The notes below the pieces were generated by a model. It ran no database searches. It saw only the letters and a program-made list of their open reading frames with translations, and was not told the DNA's origin. From Marinomonas vulgaris (lineage in GTDB: Bacteria > Pseudomonadota > Gammaproteobacteria > Pseudomonadales > Marinomonadaceae), in contig NZ_JAGSSV010000009.1 of NCBI RefSeq assembly GCF_018145875.1, positions 1 to 64,000 of the forward strand: a stretch of 64,000 nucleotides of DNA, written 5' to 3'. Position 1 is the stretch's first letter; each line of letters starts with the position of its first letter. The position numbers were made by a program, and so were the translations under genes. Positions 8,504-17,829 of this stretch are shown here, piece by piece.

Positions 8504-8577
8504 TAGACAACCAAATAACACACGACAAAATACCGTTTTCATCAAGATTCTCACTAAAAATAACAATGGAGAACATT

Positions 8578-9717
8578 ATGACTAAAGTACTTTCAGGCGC
8601 CGGATTACGCGGCCAAAGCGCAGGCCAAACCGCATTGTGTACGGTCGGCAAAGCCGCTGCCGATTTAACCTATCGTGGTTACGACATCGACGTACTGGCC
8701 GACAAAGCCAGCTTTGAAGAAGTGGCTTATTTATTACTGTATGGCGCTTTGCCAAACCGTCATCAATTGCATGATTACGAACAAAAGCTGATGAGCTTAC
8801 GCCCCTTGCCCGACGAGCTCAAAGCCGTCTTAGAGTTGATTCCGAAAACCGCCCACCCAATGGATGTGATGCGCACCGGTTGCTCTTTTTTGGGCAATAT
8901 CGAGCCAGAACTGCCCTTTGACAAGCAGCCTTCTCTGGCCTTACATGCCGCTGATCGACTGGTTGCCACGCTGCCTGCCATGGTCGTTTATTGGTATCGT
9001 TTTAGTCACGATGGGGTGCGTGTCAATACTCACAATGCGCAGGTGCCTTCGTTAGCTGGACACTTTTTAACCATGCTGCACGACGAAGCCCCCAGCGAAT
9101 TGCACACACAAGTGATGAACGCTTCGCTGATCCTATACGCTGAACATGAATTTAACGCTTCCACCTTTACCGCCCGGGTGTGTGCGTCGACTTTATCTGA
9201 CCTGCACTCGTGCATAACCGGCGGTATCGGCAGCTTGCGTGGACCTCTGCATGGTGGCGCCAATGAAGCGGCGATGGACATGATAGAGCCTTGGCAATCC
9301 GCTGATGAAGCCGAAACGGAGCTGATGAAAAAGCTGGCTAACAAAGAAACCGTAATGGGCTTTGGCCATGCCATTTACAGCGAGCGAGACCCGCGCAACG
9401 ATGTCATCAAGAAGTGGTCGAAAAAACTCAGCGATGCCGTTGGCGACGAATATTTATACGCGGTGTCTGAACGTTGCGAAGAAGTCATGTGGCGGGAGAA
9501 AAAACTCTTTTGTAATGCCGATTTCTTCCACGCCAGTGCCTACCGCTTTATGGGCATTCCGACCAAATTATTCACGCCCATTTTTGTCTGTTCTCGTGTC
9601 ACTGGCTGGGCCGCGCACGTCATGGAACAGCGCAGCAATAACCGCATCATTCGCCCTAGCGCTGATTACATTGGGCCAGATCACACGAACTGGGTCGACA
9701 TAGACCAGCGTCCATAA
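8578..9717 (+). CDS. prpC: 2-Methylcitrate synthase
   Basis: Condenses propionyl-CoA with oxaloacetate to 2-methylcitrate. The 379-residue protein has the citrate-synthase fold motifs: LRGPLHGGANEAAM with the first catalytic His, GFGHAIYSERDPR with the second, and NADFFHASAYRFMGIP carrying the catalytic Asp. Short length, lack of the N-terminal regulatory segment of type II citrate synthase, and placement between prpB and prpD identify it as PrpC. The ATG at 8578 follows GGAG by 7 bases; an in-frame ATG at 8566 overlaps that binding site and is less likely. Confidence 0.95.
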   Translation: MTKVLSGAGLRGQSAGQTALCTVGKAAADLTYRGYDIDVLADKASFEEVAYLLLYGALPNRHQLHDYEQKLMSLRPLPDELKAVLELIPKTAHPMDVMRTGCSFLGNIEPELPFDKQPSLALHAADRLVATLPAMVVYWYRFSHDGVRVNTHNAQVPSLAGHFLTMLHDEAPSELHTQVMNASLILYAEHEFNASTFTARVCASTLSDLHSCITGGIGSLRGPLHGGANEAAMDMIEPWQSADEAETELMKKLANKETVMGFGHAIYSERDPRNDVIKKWSKKLSDAVGDEYLYAVSERCEEVMWREKKLFCNADFFHASAYRFMGIPTKLFTPIFVCSRVTGWAAHVMEQRSNNRIIRPSADYIGPDHTNWVDIDQRP

Positions 9718-9765
9718 CACAACAAACGCCAAACATTTCATCATTAATATTTAAAAGGGAAGACA

Positions 9766-11253
9766 ATGAGCAACAACGTAGATGTAAATAACCGCCCAGA
9801 TTATGACCAAGTTATTCAGGACATCGCAGACTATGTGATCAACTTTAAAGTCGACAGCCAAGAAGCCCTCGACACCGCACGAAATTGTTTAATGGATACC
9901 CTCGGCTGTGGTTTATTAGCCCTGCGATTTCCAGAATGCACCAAGCATTTGGGCCCTGTTGTACAAGGCACTGTGGTGCCCAACGGCGCACGCGTACCCG
10001 GCACGTCCTTGTCGCTAGACCCTGTGAAAGCGGCGTGGGACATCGGCTGCATTATTCGCTGGCTGGATTACAACGACACCTGGCTGGCGGCAGAATGGGG
10101 TCACCCTTCTGACAACCTAGGCGGCATTTTGGCGGTGGCGGATCACCTTTCTCAGGTGCGTTTGTCCAATGGTGAAAGCCCTCTTACTATGCGCGAAGTA
10201 CTCGACGCCATGGTCATGGCGCACGAAATACAAGGCGTTATAGCGTTAGAAAACTCGTTTAATCGCGTCGGTTTGTGCCACGTTTTATTGGTGCGCGTGG
10301 CCTCGGTGGCCGTGGTAACCAAGATGATGGGTGGCGACCGCGAGCAAATTATGGCGGCTATCTCACAAGCTTGGGTCGATGGTTCGGCACTGCGCACTTA
10401 TCGCCATGCGCCGAACGCAGGGTCGCGTAAATCCTGGGCCGCAGGGGATGCCACTTCACGTGCCGTACGTTTGGCCGACATGGCCATGCGTGGTGAAATG
10501 GGCATTCCGAGCGTACTTACCGCGCCACAATGGGGCTTTTACGACGTGTCTTTTTCGAAAACCAACAAAGACCAAGCCATCAAGCCCGATGAGCAACGCC
10601 AGTTTTCTTTCTCGCAGGATTACGACACCTACGTGATGGAAAATATCTTGTTTAAGATTTCCTTCCCAGCGGAATTCCATGCACAAACCGCTGCCGAAGC
10701 CGCGGTGACTTTGCACCCGCAGGTAAAAGATCGTTTGGCCGACATCGATAAGATCGTCATTCGTACCCACGAATCAGCGATTCGTATCATTTCCAAATCG
10801 GGCCCATTGGCCAACGCCGCCGACCGCGATCATTGCTTACAATACATGGCCGCCGTACCTTTGGCGTTTGGTAACCTCATTGCCGAACATTATGAAGACG
10901 ACTTTCACGCCGCTAATCCCATCATTGATGAGTTGCGTGACAAAATGGACATCGTTGAAGACCCGCGCTTCACTGCGGAATATTTGGAAGCCGACAAACG
11001 CTCTATCGCCAACGCCATTCAAGTCTTTTTTAAAGACGGCAGCCACACCGATGAAGTCGCCGTGGAATACCCGTTAGGACACCGTCGCCGTCGCGAAGAA
11101 GGCATCCCTTTGTTAGAGCAAAAATTCAAAAACAACTTGGCGACGCGTTTTCCCCATCGTCAATGCGAGCAGATTTTCACCTTGTGCAAAGACCAAACCG
11201 CATTAGAAAACACACCGGTGAATCGCTTTATGGACTTGTTCGTCATCGCTTAA
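9766..11253 (+). CDS. prpD: 2-Methylcitrate dehydratase
   Basis: Dehydrates 2-methylcitrate to 2-methyl-cis-aconitate. The 495-residue protein matches the MmgE/PrpD family: [19 protein letters not shown] near residues 93-111, and [20 protein letters not shown] in the middle of the chain. PrpD is free of iron-sulfur clusters, and neither acnD nor prpF is present in the operon, so this organism appears to use the PrpD variant of the pathway, with hydration of the product left to an aconitase encoded elsewhere. AAAGGGAAG before the ATG is a strong ribosome-binding site. prpE (propionyl-CoA synthetase) is also absent here. Confidence 0.94.
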   Translation: MSNNVDVNNRPDYDQVIQDIADYVINFKVDSQEALDTARNCLMDTLGCGLLALRFPECTKHLGPVVQGTVVPNGARVPGTSLSLDPVKAAWDIGCIIRWLDYNDTWLAAEWGHPSDNLGGILAVADHLSQVRLSNGESPLTMREVLDAMVMAHEIQGVIALENSFNRVGLCHVLLVRVASVAVVTKMMGGDREQIMAAISQAWVDGSALRTYRHAPNAGSRKSWAAGDATSRAVRLADMAMRGEMGIPSVLTAPQWGFYDVSFSKTNKDQAIKPDEQRQFSFSQDYDTYVMENILFKISFPAEFHAQTAAEAAVTLHPQVKDRLADIDKIVIRTHESAIRIISKSGPLANAADRDHCLQYMAAVPLAFGNLIAEHYEDDFHAANPIIDELRDKMDIVEDPRFTAEYLEADKRSIANAIQVFFKDGSHTDEVAVEYPLGHRRRREEGIPLLEQKFKNNLATRFPHRQCEQIFTLCKDQTALENTPVNRFMDLFVIA

Positions 11254-11256
11254 TCC

Positions 11257-11287
11257 TCAGGGTCGCAGTATCATACTGCGACCCTGA
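11257..11287 (+). other. Perfect intercistronic hairpin between prpD and tmcA
   Basis: A 14-bp perfect stem (TCAGGGTCGCAGTA arm) with a TCA loop begins 3 bases after the prpD stop and ends 19 bases before the tmcA start. No T tract follows, so it is not a standard terminator; it could protect the prp messenger 3' end or reduce read-through. Confidence 0.6.
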
Positions 11288-11306
11288 AAAGAGCGAATGT
11301 ACTTGT

Positions 11307-13361
11307 ATGCCTAACAACCATCGTCATTGTTATCTGTTATCCGGCTCGCCTGACAAGGTGCTGTCGGATTTTCTTTTTCTCAGCCAAAATTTGGCTTCGC
11401 CGCTTGTGGTGGCACAAGATATCAGTCACTACGAAGGCGATTCTCACCGATTCTCGACGTGCGCTTTCAAACAGGTTCGCCAACATCTAGGCCGAACCCA
11501 CGATGCGATTTTGTTGGACTTAACCCAGGGTGTGTCTGCCAGCGCATTGGCTATTTTAGCGGGCACGGTTCGCGGTGAGGGGCTCTTTGCCATCGCTTTG
11601 CCAGAGCAAGACTGGCTGACGACAACGGATCACGACCTTGCCCGTTACCTGCCTTGGCCTTTGGAACCCGAGCAAGTGACCTCCTATTTCAAACACTATC
11701 TTAACGACTGCCTGCACCGCAGCGATTCGCCTTTTCAACCGATTACATCAAGTACATTAACCCCCTTGCCCGCGCTGACATCCACCGATGCGCGAGCGCC
11801 ACTCACCACAGAGCAAGCTCACGCTCAGTCCGCTTTGCTCATGGCTGACGCCGGGGCGTATGTGCTTATTGCCCCACGCGGCCGTGGTAAATCCACCCTG
11901 CTGGGCGATACCTTGGCGACATTAATACAAGCGGGCAAACGAGTAGCCATTACCGCACCAAACCAAGAAGCCATTACCACTCTAAAGCAGCGCTTTTCTC
12001 ACCTGATGACGGCATCACAAACAAAAGCCGAACTGCCCTTTTTCGCCCCAGACGCGCTAGAGCACTCCACCAATCACTGGGATTACCTGTTCGTAGATGA
12101 AGCGGCCATGTTGCCTTTGCCCATGCTAAAAGCCATGAGTAAACTGGCAGATCATACTGTGTTTAGCACCACAGATTATGGCTATGAAGGCGCGGGGAAA
12201 GGTTTTGGCTTGCGCTTTTGTCGCTATTTAACCGAGCAAAAAAGCCCTCAGCAGCATGCCTTGCAGCGCTTAACTTTAGACACTCCGATTCGATGGGGGG
12301 GAAATGACCCACTAGAACATTGGCTCAATAACACCCTCTTTTTAACGGATGAAAACGCCACGCCAACAGCGCTTATTTGGCCTGAAAAACGGCCAAGCTA
12401 TCATGCTTTTTCCACGTCAGATTGGTTATCACAAAGCAAACAATTGGCCGACACTTTTCGCCTACTAGTCAGTGCTCACTATCAAACATCGCCTGATAAC
12501 CTAAGATGGATGCTCGATGACCCATCGGTTACCAGCTACCTTGCTACTGCCAATCACCAGCTAAATTGCGTGGCCATTGTGACCGAAGAAGGCAACCTAC
12601 CTGATGAACTGAGTCAGGCGGTTATGCAAGGCACAAGGCGCCCAAGGGGTCATTTGCTGCCACAATCCTTGCTGGCTCACGAAGGGCTCAAGGACGCAGG
12701 TCGCTATCGGTACTGGCGTATTAGTCGCATTGCCACCAACCCAGAAAGACAACAGCAAGGTCACGCCAGTCGATTGCTTGATCATATTGCGCAGAACGCT
12801 CAGTCTAGATGCGACTTTTTATGCACCAGCTTCGCAGCCACGCCCGACGTAGTGGCGTTTTGGCTGAAAAATGGCTATCGACCGATTCGACTCGGTACTG
12901 CCAAAGACCAAGCCAGCGGCAGCTATTCTTTGATGATGATAAAGCCCCTTAACGAAATGGCCGCCTTATTAGCAGACCAATGGCAAGGGCACTTTATCGA
13001 GCAATTCTCGCTCAATATCTTACTGCAATACCCTGACTTAGCCACGGAACTGATTATGCTAATAATGGCGTCATCGACCCACAACATCCCTCCCTTGGCT
13101 ACGCTTTCTTCACAAGACCGACACGATTTAACCTTGTTTATGAGTCACCATCGACCCTTTGACAGCCTTCGCCCTGTGCTATTCAAAGCGGCATTAAATA
13201 TGGCACAAGCTCAACAATTACAGCCCGACAACCCGATGCATCGGTTATTTTTAGAAGCGGCACTTGGCCGACACACCGAGGCTTCTCGCCACGCCGCGGG
13301 ACTATCCGGGAAAAAAGCCATGATGTCGGCAATAAAACAGTTATTAGCCGAGGCTTTTTAG
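11307..13361 (+). CDS. tmcA: tRNA(Met) cytidine acetyltransferase
   Basis: Makes N4-acetylcytidine at the wobble base of elongator tRNA-Met using acetyl-CoA and ATP. The 684-residue protein has the expected order: an N-terminal DUF1726-like domain, an RNA-helicase-like module with Walker A APRGRGKSTLLG (about residues 190-201) and Walker B FVDEAAMLP, then a GNAT acetyltransferase domain (RISRIATNPERQQQGHASRL) and a C-terminal tRNA-binding region. E. coli TmcA has about 670 residues. The frame is open further upstream into prpD, but the family N-terminus fits the ATG at 11307; its ribosome-binding site is weak. A hairpin without a T tract follows the stop. Confidence 0.92.
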   Translation: MPNNHRHCYLLSGSPDKVLSDFLFLSQNLASPLVVAQDISHYEGDSHRFSTCAFKQVRQHLGRTHDAILLDLTQGVSASALAILAGTVRGEGLFAIALPEQDWLTTTDHDLARYLPWPLEPEQVTSYFKHYLNDCLHRSDSPFQPITSSTLTPLPALTSTDARAPLTTEQAHAQSALLMADAGAYVLIAPRGRGKSTLLGDTLATLIQAGKRVAITAPNQEAITTLKQRFSHLMTASQTKAELPFFAPDALEHSTNHWDYLFVDEAAMLPLPMLKAMSKLADHTVFSTTDYGYEGAGKGFGLRFCRYLTEQKSPQQHALQRLTLDTPIRWGGNDPLEHWLNNTLFLTDENATPTALIWPEKRPSYHAFSTSDWLSQSKQLADTFRLLVSAHYQTSPDNLRWMLDDPSVTSYLATANHQLNCVAIVTEEGNLPDELSQAVMQGTRRPRGHLLPQSLLAHEGLKDAGRYRYWRISRIATNPERQQQGHASRLLDHIAQNAQSRCDFLCTSFAATPDVVAFWLKNGYRPIRLGTAKDQASGSYSLMMIKPLNEMAALLADQWQGHFIEQFSLNILLQYPDLATELIMLIMASSTHNIPPLATLSSQDRHDLTLFMSHHRPFDSLRPVLFKAALNMAQAQQLQPDNPMHRLFLEAALGRHTEASRHAAGLSGKKAMMSAIKQLLAEAF

Positions 13362-13368
13362 AAAATCG

Positions 13369-13394
13369 TCAATGGGTGAAAATCCACCCATTGA
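13369..13394 (+). other. Hairpin after tmcA
   Basis: A 10-bp perfect stem (TCAATGGGTG arm) with a 6-base loop starts 7 bases after the tmcA stop codon. It lacks a T tract, so it would be a non-standard terminator or a messenger-end structure. Confidence 0.45.
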
Positions 13395-13477
13395 TAAAAT
13401 AATCATGTGTGTAATTCCCCCTATTAGGTGACGTTAGAACAAAACACCCACAAGTCATTGTTGATTTTTCCTATATA

Positions 13478-13490
13478 AATCATACCGTTA
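13478..13490 (+). promoter_or_regulatory. Possible IHF site before dctP
   Basis: AATCATACCGTTA fits WATCAR-N4-TTR except at one position. It lies about 18 bases upstream of the sigma-54-like promoter, where IHF often bends DNA for an enhancer-binding protein. Confidence 0.35.
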
Positions 13491-13507
13491 ACAATTTATT
13501 AAAGACT

Positions 13508-13523
13508 TGGCACAAATTGTGTA
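13508..13523 (+). promoter_or_regulatory. Sigma-54 (RpoN)-type promoter of dctPQM
   Basis: TGGCACAAATTGTGTA has a perfect -24 TGGCAC and a partly matching -12 element (GTGTA against TTGCA) at the correct spacing. DctD, encoded downstream, is a sigma-54 activator, which supports the call. A long leader of about 110 bases separates it from the dctP start. Confidence 0.55.
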
Positions 13524-13637
13524 AACACTCTAACCAAGCACACCTGTTTTGCTCTGCCTAATGTTTCTGTGTCACACAGTTTTCTGGGCTAAAAACCAGG
13601 TAAACAATAATAATTCAGTTTTTGGAGTCTTATAAAA

Positions 13638-14630
13638 ATGAAAAAAATCAGCCTTGCTCTGACCTCGTTAGCACTTGCCCTTTCAGCTGGAACCGCTGTT
13701 GCAAACTGTGATTCTGGTGAGCGTGTTGTAAAATTCAGCCACGTAACCGGTGGTACTACTCACCCTAAAGTGGTTGCAGCCAATAACTTTGCGGATCGTG
13801 TTAACAAAGAAATGAACGGCAAATTGTGTGTAGAAGTCTTCCCTAACTCTACTTTATTTGGCGATTCTAAAGAGCTTGAAGCCCTTCTTCTTGGCGACGT
13901 TCAGTTACTTGCACCGTCTCTTTCTAAGTTTGGTTCTTATACCGACAAATACGGTGTGTTCGATCTTCCTTTCATCTTTAAAGACATGGATCACGCGATT
14001 CGTTTCACTAAGACACCTGAAGGCAAAAAATTATTGTTAGAAATGGACGAATACGCAGGCTTCGTTGGTCTAGGTTACTGGATGTCTGGTATGAAGTACT
14101 TCTCTGCTAACAAACCACTATTGGTCCCTAGCGACGCTGAAGGCATGAAATTCCGCGTGCAAACGTCTGACGTAGCAAAACAAATGATTGCCGCTATGGA
14201 CGCTTCTCCACAAGCCATGGCGTTCTCTGAAGTATACGGTGCCTTGCAAACCGGCGTGGTAGATGGTCAGGAAAATACCTGGTCTAACATCTACACGAAG
14301 AAATTCTACGAAGTACAAGACAGTGTCACAGAAACCAACCACCAGTTGCTGGCCTACTTGTTCATGACCTCCTCTGAGTTCCTATCCAGCCTTCCAGCTG
14401 CTGATCGCGCCCAGTTTATTCAAATCGCGGATGACGTGACTCAAGAAGCGAACTTGAATGTAAAAGCCGCTGAAGCAGCCAACCGCGCCAACATTCTGAA
14501 AGCAGGCGGTAAAATCAACACCCTTACCCCAGCGCAACGCCAAGAATGGGTCGATACTATGAAGCCTGTTTGGAGCCAATTTGAGCGTTACATCGGTAAA
14601 GATTTGATCGACGCTGCCGCTGGCGCGTAA
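13638..14630 (+). CDS. dctP: TRAP transporter solute-binding protein, C4-dicarboxylate type
   Basis: Periplasmic receptor that captures C4-dicarboxylates (succinate, fumarate, malate) for the DctQM permease. The 330-residue protein has a clear Sec signal peptide (MKKISLALTSLALALSAGTAVA) and a mature start at NCDSGERVVKFSH. The conserved carboxylate-binding Arg lies in KFRVQTSDVA, near mature residue 150, and PQAMAFSEVYGALQTGVVDGQENT is the typical DctP segment. TTGGAG precedes the ATG. It is first in dctP-dctQ-dctM and is separated from dctQ by a hairpin with a T tract, a layout that lets the binding protein be made in excess over the membrane subunits. Expression probably depends on RpoN and DctB/DctD. 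Confidence 0.94.
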   Translation: MKKISLALTSLALALSAGTAVANCDSGERVVKFSHVTGGTTHPKVVAANNFADRVNKEMNGKLCVEVFPNSTLFGDSKELEALLLGDVQLLAPSLSKFGSYTDKYGVFDLPFIFKDMDHAIRFTKTPEGKKLLLEMDEYAGFVGLGYWMSGMKYFSANKPLLVPSDAEGMKFRVQTSDVAKQMIAAMDASPQAMAFSEVYGALQTGVVDGQENTWSNIYTKKFYEVQDSVTETNHQLLAYLFMTSSEFLSSLPAADRAQFIQIADDVTQEANLNVKAAEAANRANILKAGGKINTLTPAQRQEWVDTMKPVWSQFERYIGKDLIDAAAGA

Positions 14631-14651
14631 TTCAAATTCTACCTTGCAGTT

Positions 14652-14677
14652 AGCTGACCCAAACGGGTCAGCTTTTT
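14652..14677 (+). terminator. Partial terminator (attenuator) between dctP and dctQ
   Basis: A 9-bp stem AGCTGACCC/GGGTCAGCT with an AAAC loop runs into TTTTT, 22 bases after dctP. The position inside the operon suggests partial termination that keeps dctQM expression below that of dctP. Confidence 0.75.
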
Positions 14678-14699
14678 GTTGTCTGATTAGGAGACCCCC

Positions 14700-15377
14700 A
14701 TGGCACTTTGGCCACATCTGTATTTATTGGTTTTTATTATTATCCTTTGGGTGCTCGAAAAGCTGTTCCCAAAAGTCATGGAGCGAGCTGAAGAAAACCT
14801 GTTAATCATCGTCATTTCTTCCATTATGGCGGTGTCCTTCGGGCAAGTCATTGCACGCTATGGTTTTAACACGGGCTGGGACGCAGCGTTAGAATTCAAC
14901 ACAGTTGCCTTCTCTTGGTTAATCCTATTGGGCATGAGTTACGGTATCAAAACCGGCTTACATCTGGGTGTCGACATCGTCTTAAATGCCGTGCCCAAAC
15001 CGGTTGCCAAAGGCTTGTCTTTGTTTGGCGCCGCGGCCGCTATGCTTTACGGCTTAATTTTGTTGGATTCTACTTGGTTGGCCATGCTGGGCATCGATGT
15101 CAGTGGCGGTGCGATTGAGTATTGGCAAAAAATGTACAAAATTGGCATCGGATCAAATGAACTACGTTATCCAGAATTTATACAAGAAATGTTTGGTTTG
15201 CGTCCTCGTGTGCATCGTTGGATCGTTCTGGTTATTTTGCCAATCAGTTTGGCGTTGCTTTCTTACCGTTCTTTGCAGGCCTTTATCGACATCGCACGTG
15301 GCAAACGTGGCATGTTGATCAGTGGTCATGAAGCGCAAGAACTTGTCGAAGAAAACAAAAACGTCTTAAAAGACTAG
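14700..15377 (+). CDS. dctQ: TRAP transporter small permease subunit
   Basis: Inner-membrane subunit that pairs with DctM. The 225-residue protein has four main transmembrane segments (about residues 5-18, 33-53, 68-88, 104-125) plus one near 170-190, with the DctQ-type stretch NTVAFSWLILLGMSYGIKTGLHLGVD in its middle. It is longer than the common 160-180 residues because of a hydrophilic insertion (about 130-165, WQKMYKIGIGSNELRYPEFI) before the last membrane segment. TTAGGAGACC supports the ATG. The dctM start follows after 16 bases. Confidence 0.9.
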   Translation: MALWPHLYLLVFIIILWVLEKLFPKVMERAEENLLIIVISSIMAVSFGQVIARYGFNTGWDAALEFNTVAFSWLILLGMSYGIKTGLHLGVDIVLNAVPKPVAKGLSLFGAAAAMLYGLILLDSTWLAMLGIDVSGGAIEYWQKMYKIGIGSNELRYPEFIQEMFGLRPRVHRWIVLVILPISLALLSYRSLQAFIDIARGKRGMLISGHEAQELVEENKNVLKD

Positions 15378-15393
15378 CCGCAGGAGCGTTATT

Positions 15394-17007
15394 GTGGAAT
15401 CTATTATTCTCTTTTCATTGGTACTCGTGCTGCTGTTTGTTGGCTTGCCGGTGGGTATCTCGTTGGGCTTATCGTCCATCTTGTTTATTACCTTTTTCTC
15501 CCACGACTCTTTGTCGTCGGTGGCGATCTCTTTGTTTGGCGCTGGGCAGCACTACACCCTGTTGGCGATTCCATTCTTTATCATCGCTTCTTCTTATATG
15601 TCGACGGGCGGTGTGGCGAAGCGTTTGATTAACTTTGCCATTGCCAGTGTCGGTCACTTTCGTGGTGGCTTGGCGATGGCGTCTGTATTGGCTTGTATGA
15701 TGTTTGCTGCCCTATCTGGGTCTTCTCCTGCAACAGTCGTGGCCATTGGTACCATCGCCATTGCTGGTATGACGCAAGTGGGCTACTCAAAAGAATTTGC
15801 GGCGGGCATTATTGCCAACGCTGGCACCTTGGGCATTTTGATTCCACCTTCTATCGTGATGGTGGTGTACGCCGCTTCTGTTGATGTGTCTGTAGGTCGT
15901 ATGTTCTTGGCAGGGGTCATTCCCGGTTTAATGGCGGGCGGTATGTTGATGCTGGCCATCTACGTGGTCGCTCGTATCAAAAAGCTACCAGCAGAAGAAT
16001 GGAAAGGCTTCGGTCATTTGGTTCGTGGCGGTAAAGACGCTGGCTGGGGCTTGTTCCTTGTTGTCATCATCATGGGTGGTATTTACGGCGGTGTATTCAC
16101 ACCAACGGAAGCCGCGGTTGTGGCGGCGGTTTACTCCATGTTCATCGCGCTGTTTGTTTACCGCGATATGGGGCCATTAAAAGGCCAAACTTGGACCAAC
16201 GACAACGACGCACCTCACGCTCGTGTTGGTTTTAACGGCATGGTATACGGCGTGTCTTTTTTCCTCGTGTGGGAAATCATGTCTTTCTTCGTATTTGCCG
16301 ACAGCGAAACTGTCACTGGCGGCGATCGAGCTACTTGGGGCGCCATCATGTCAGTGGCCTTGGCGATTTTCTATGTGTACAAACGTTCGAGTAAACTAGA
16401 GCAATCTATCGGTACTTGTATTGCAGCCGGTCTACCGATCTGGGGTCGTAACTTATCGATGATGTTACGCGGCTTCTTCCCTTCTTTGTTTGGCGAAGAA
16501 TCTCGTAAAGTCATGCTAGAAGGCACTAAGACGACCATCATGTTGATGTTCATCATTGCCAACGCCTTGTTGTTCGCACACACCTTGTCTGCAGAACGTA
16601 TCCCACAAATGATCACCGAATGGATGTTAGGCGTCGGCTTTAACTGGTTTACCTTCCTAGTTGCGGTGAACATCTTGCTATTGATCGGTGGTCAGTTCAT
16701 GGAGCCATCGGGTCTATTGGTTATCGTAGCGCCGGTTGTGTTCCCGATTGCGATGGAACTGGGTGTTGACCCAATTCACCTAGGTATCATCATGGTGGTC
16801 AACATGGAAATTGGTATGATCACACCGCCGATTGGTTTGAACCTCTTTGTGACATCCGGGATCACCGGCATGAGCTTAGCTCGCGTGGTCAAAGCCGCAA
16901 TGCCATTCGTATTGGTATTGATGGTGTTCTTGGTGATGGTGACTTACATTCCGGCACTGTCTACCGCGTTACCATACAGCATCATGGGGCCAGAAATCGT
17001 TCAATAA
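15394..17007 (+). CDS. dctM: TRAP transporter large permease subunit
   Basis: Catalytic membrane subunit of the sodium-coupled dicarboxylate TRAP system. Family segments are clear: SGSSPATVVAIGTIAIAGM, NAGTLGILIPPSIVMVVYA, FTPTEAAVVAAVYSM, and near the end NMEIGMITPPIGLNLFVTSG. At 537 residues it is about 110 longer than standard DctM; the extra part, about residues 265-375, contains two or three more hydrophobic segments and hydrophilic linkers. DctQ of this operon is also enlarged, so the two expansions may go together. The start is GTG at 15394, with AGGAG upstream. A strong terminator follows the stop. Confidence 0.92.
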   Translation: MESIILFSLVLVLLFVGLPVGISLGLSSILFITFFSHDSLSSVAISLFGAGQHYTLLAIPFFIIASSYMSTGGVAKRLINFAIASVGHFRGGLAMASVLACMMFAALSGSSPATVVAIGTIAIAGMTQVGYSKEFAAGIIANAGTLGILIPPSIVMVVYAASVDVSVGRMFLAGVIPGLMAGGMLMLAIYVVARIKKLPAEEWKGFGHLVRGGKDAGWGLFLVVIIMGGIYGGVFTPTEAAVVAAVYSMFIALFVYRDMGPLKGQTWTNDNDAPHARVGFNGMVYGVSFFLVWEIMSFFVFADSETVTGGDRATWGAIMSVALAIFYVYKRSSKLEQSIGTCIAAGLPIWGRNLSMMLRGFFPSLFGEESRKVMLEGTKTTIMLMFIIANALLFAHTLSAERIPQMITEWMLGVGFNWFTFLVAVNILLLIGGQFMEPSGLLVIVAPVVFPIAMELGVDPIHLGIIMVVNMEIGMITPPIGLNLFVTSGITGMSLARVVKAAMPFVLVLMVFLVMVTYIPALSTALPYSIMGPEIVQ

Positions 17008-17040
17008 CGATTTCTGTTCTGCAAATAGTTATAAAGTTTG

Positions 17041-17066
17041 GCGCCCGCAAGGGCGCTTTTTTTTTT
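17041..17066 (+). terminator. Rho-independent terminator of dctPQM
   Basis: GCGCCC-GCAA-GGGCGC followed by ten T. It acts rightward only, since the other strand lacks a T tract on its exit side; the convergent SDR gene ends at 17070. Confidence 0.93.
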
Positions 17067-17069
17067 GGC

Positions 17070-17798
17070 TTACAAATCAAAATTGGTGGGCATCACCACC
17101 ACATCACGAATGGTCACACCCCGTGGGCGGGTCAACATGAAGATCAAAATATCGGCGATTTCACTGGCCTCGACTAAACTGCCATTGGCCTTCGCTTCGG
17201 CCAACTTTTCTTCTGGCCAATCAGCCAATAAAGAAGTGACGACAGGCCCAGGCGACACAGAACCAATGCGTAAACCGTCTTTGAATACCTGACGACGTGT
17301 GGTTTGCACAAAGCAATTAATCGCCCATTTCGACGAGGCGTAAACAGGCTCCCACGGCGTAGGATAGTGCGCTGCTAACGAGCTGGTCACCAAGATATCG
17401 CCGGTTTTTCGAGCGGCCATGTGAGGAATCACATCACGCACGTTTTTCATCACCACATTGACGTTCAAATTCATCATGCGATCTATGTCATCGGGGTCGG
17501 CATCAACCAAGTCACCGCCCACATAAAGTCCAGCATTGGCGTGAAAAATATCAATCACTCCCACCTGCTCTAAAATACGTGGAATCAATTGCTTACAGGC
17601 TTGGGCATCCAATAAATCGATGACCAAGGGCACCGCCGCGTCTCCGTGTTTATCGCAAATGGCCTGCAACGCCGCTTCGTCACGGTCAACAAACACCACG
17701 GTGGCACCTTCGGCGATCATAGCTTCAGCACTAGCCAAGCCAATACCCGATGCCGATCCTGTGACCACAGCCACTTTTCCCTTTAATTGCGCTGACAT
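17070..17798 (-). CDS. Short-chain dehydrogenase/reductase
   Basis: A classical 242-residue SDR: cofactor loop TGSASGIG at about residues 13-20, acidic VDRDE at the end of beta-2 (about 37-41), which favours NAD(H), HANAG for fold stability, the catalytic Ser in LVTSSLAAH, and YASSK as YxxxK (about 152-156). It resembles the YdfG-like branch that oxidises small 3-hydroxy acids, but the substrate cannot be read from sequence. It begins 31 bases after dctD on the same strand and may be co-transcribed with dctB-dctD, so its substrate may be linked to dicarboxylate or hydroxyacid use; this is inference from position. Confidence 0.88.
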   Translation of the reverse strand: MSAQLKGKVAVVTGSASGIGLASAEAMIAEGATVVFVDRDEAALQAICDKHGDAAVPLVIDLLDAQACKQLIPRILEQVGVIDIFHANAGLYVGGDLVDADPDDIDRMMNLNVNVVMKNVRDVIPHMAARKTGDILVTSSLAAHYPTPWEPVYASSKWAINCFVQTTRRQVFKDGLRIGSVSPGPVVTSLLADWPEEKLAEAKANGSLVEASEIADILIFMLTRPRGVTIRDVVVMPTNFDL

Positions 17799-17829
17799 AT
17801 TTCATCTCTTTTTGTTGTTGAATAGAAGG

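Noticed and set aside
11163-11306. Upstream extension of tmcA into prpD
   Set aside because: The frame stays open, but the translated extension does not look like the TmcA N-terminus and overlaps 90 bases of prpD; the ATG at 11307 fits the family length.
13395-13477. DctD-binding dyads upstream of dctP
   Set aside because: GTGTGTAATTCC and AGGTGACGTT look vaguely like half-sites, but I found no convincing inverted repeat.
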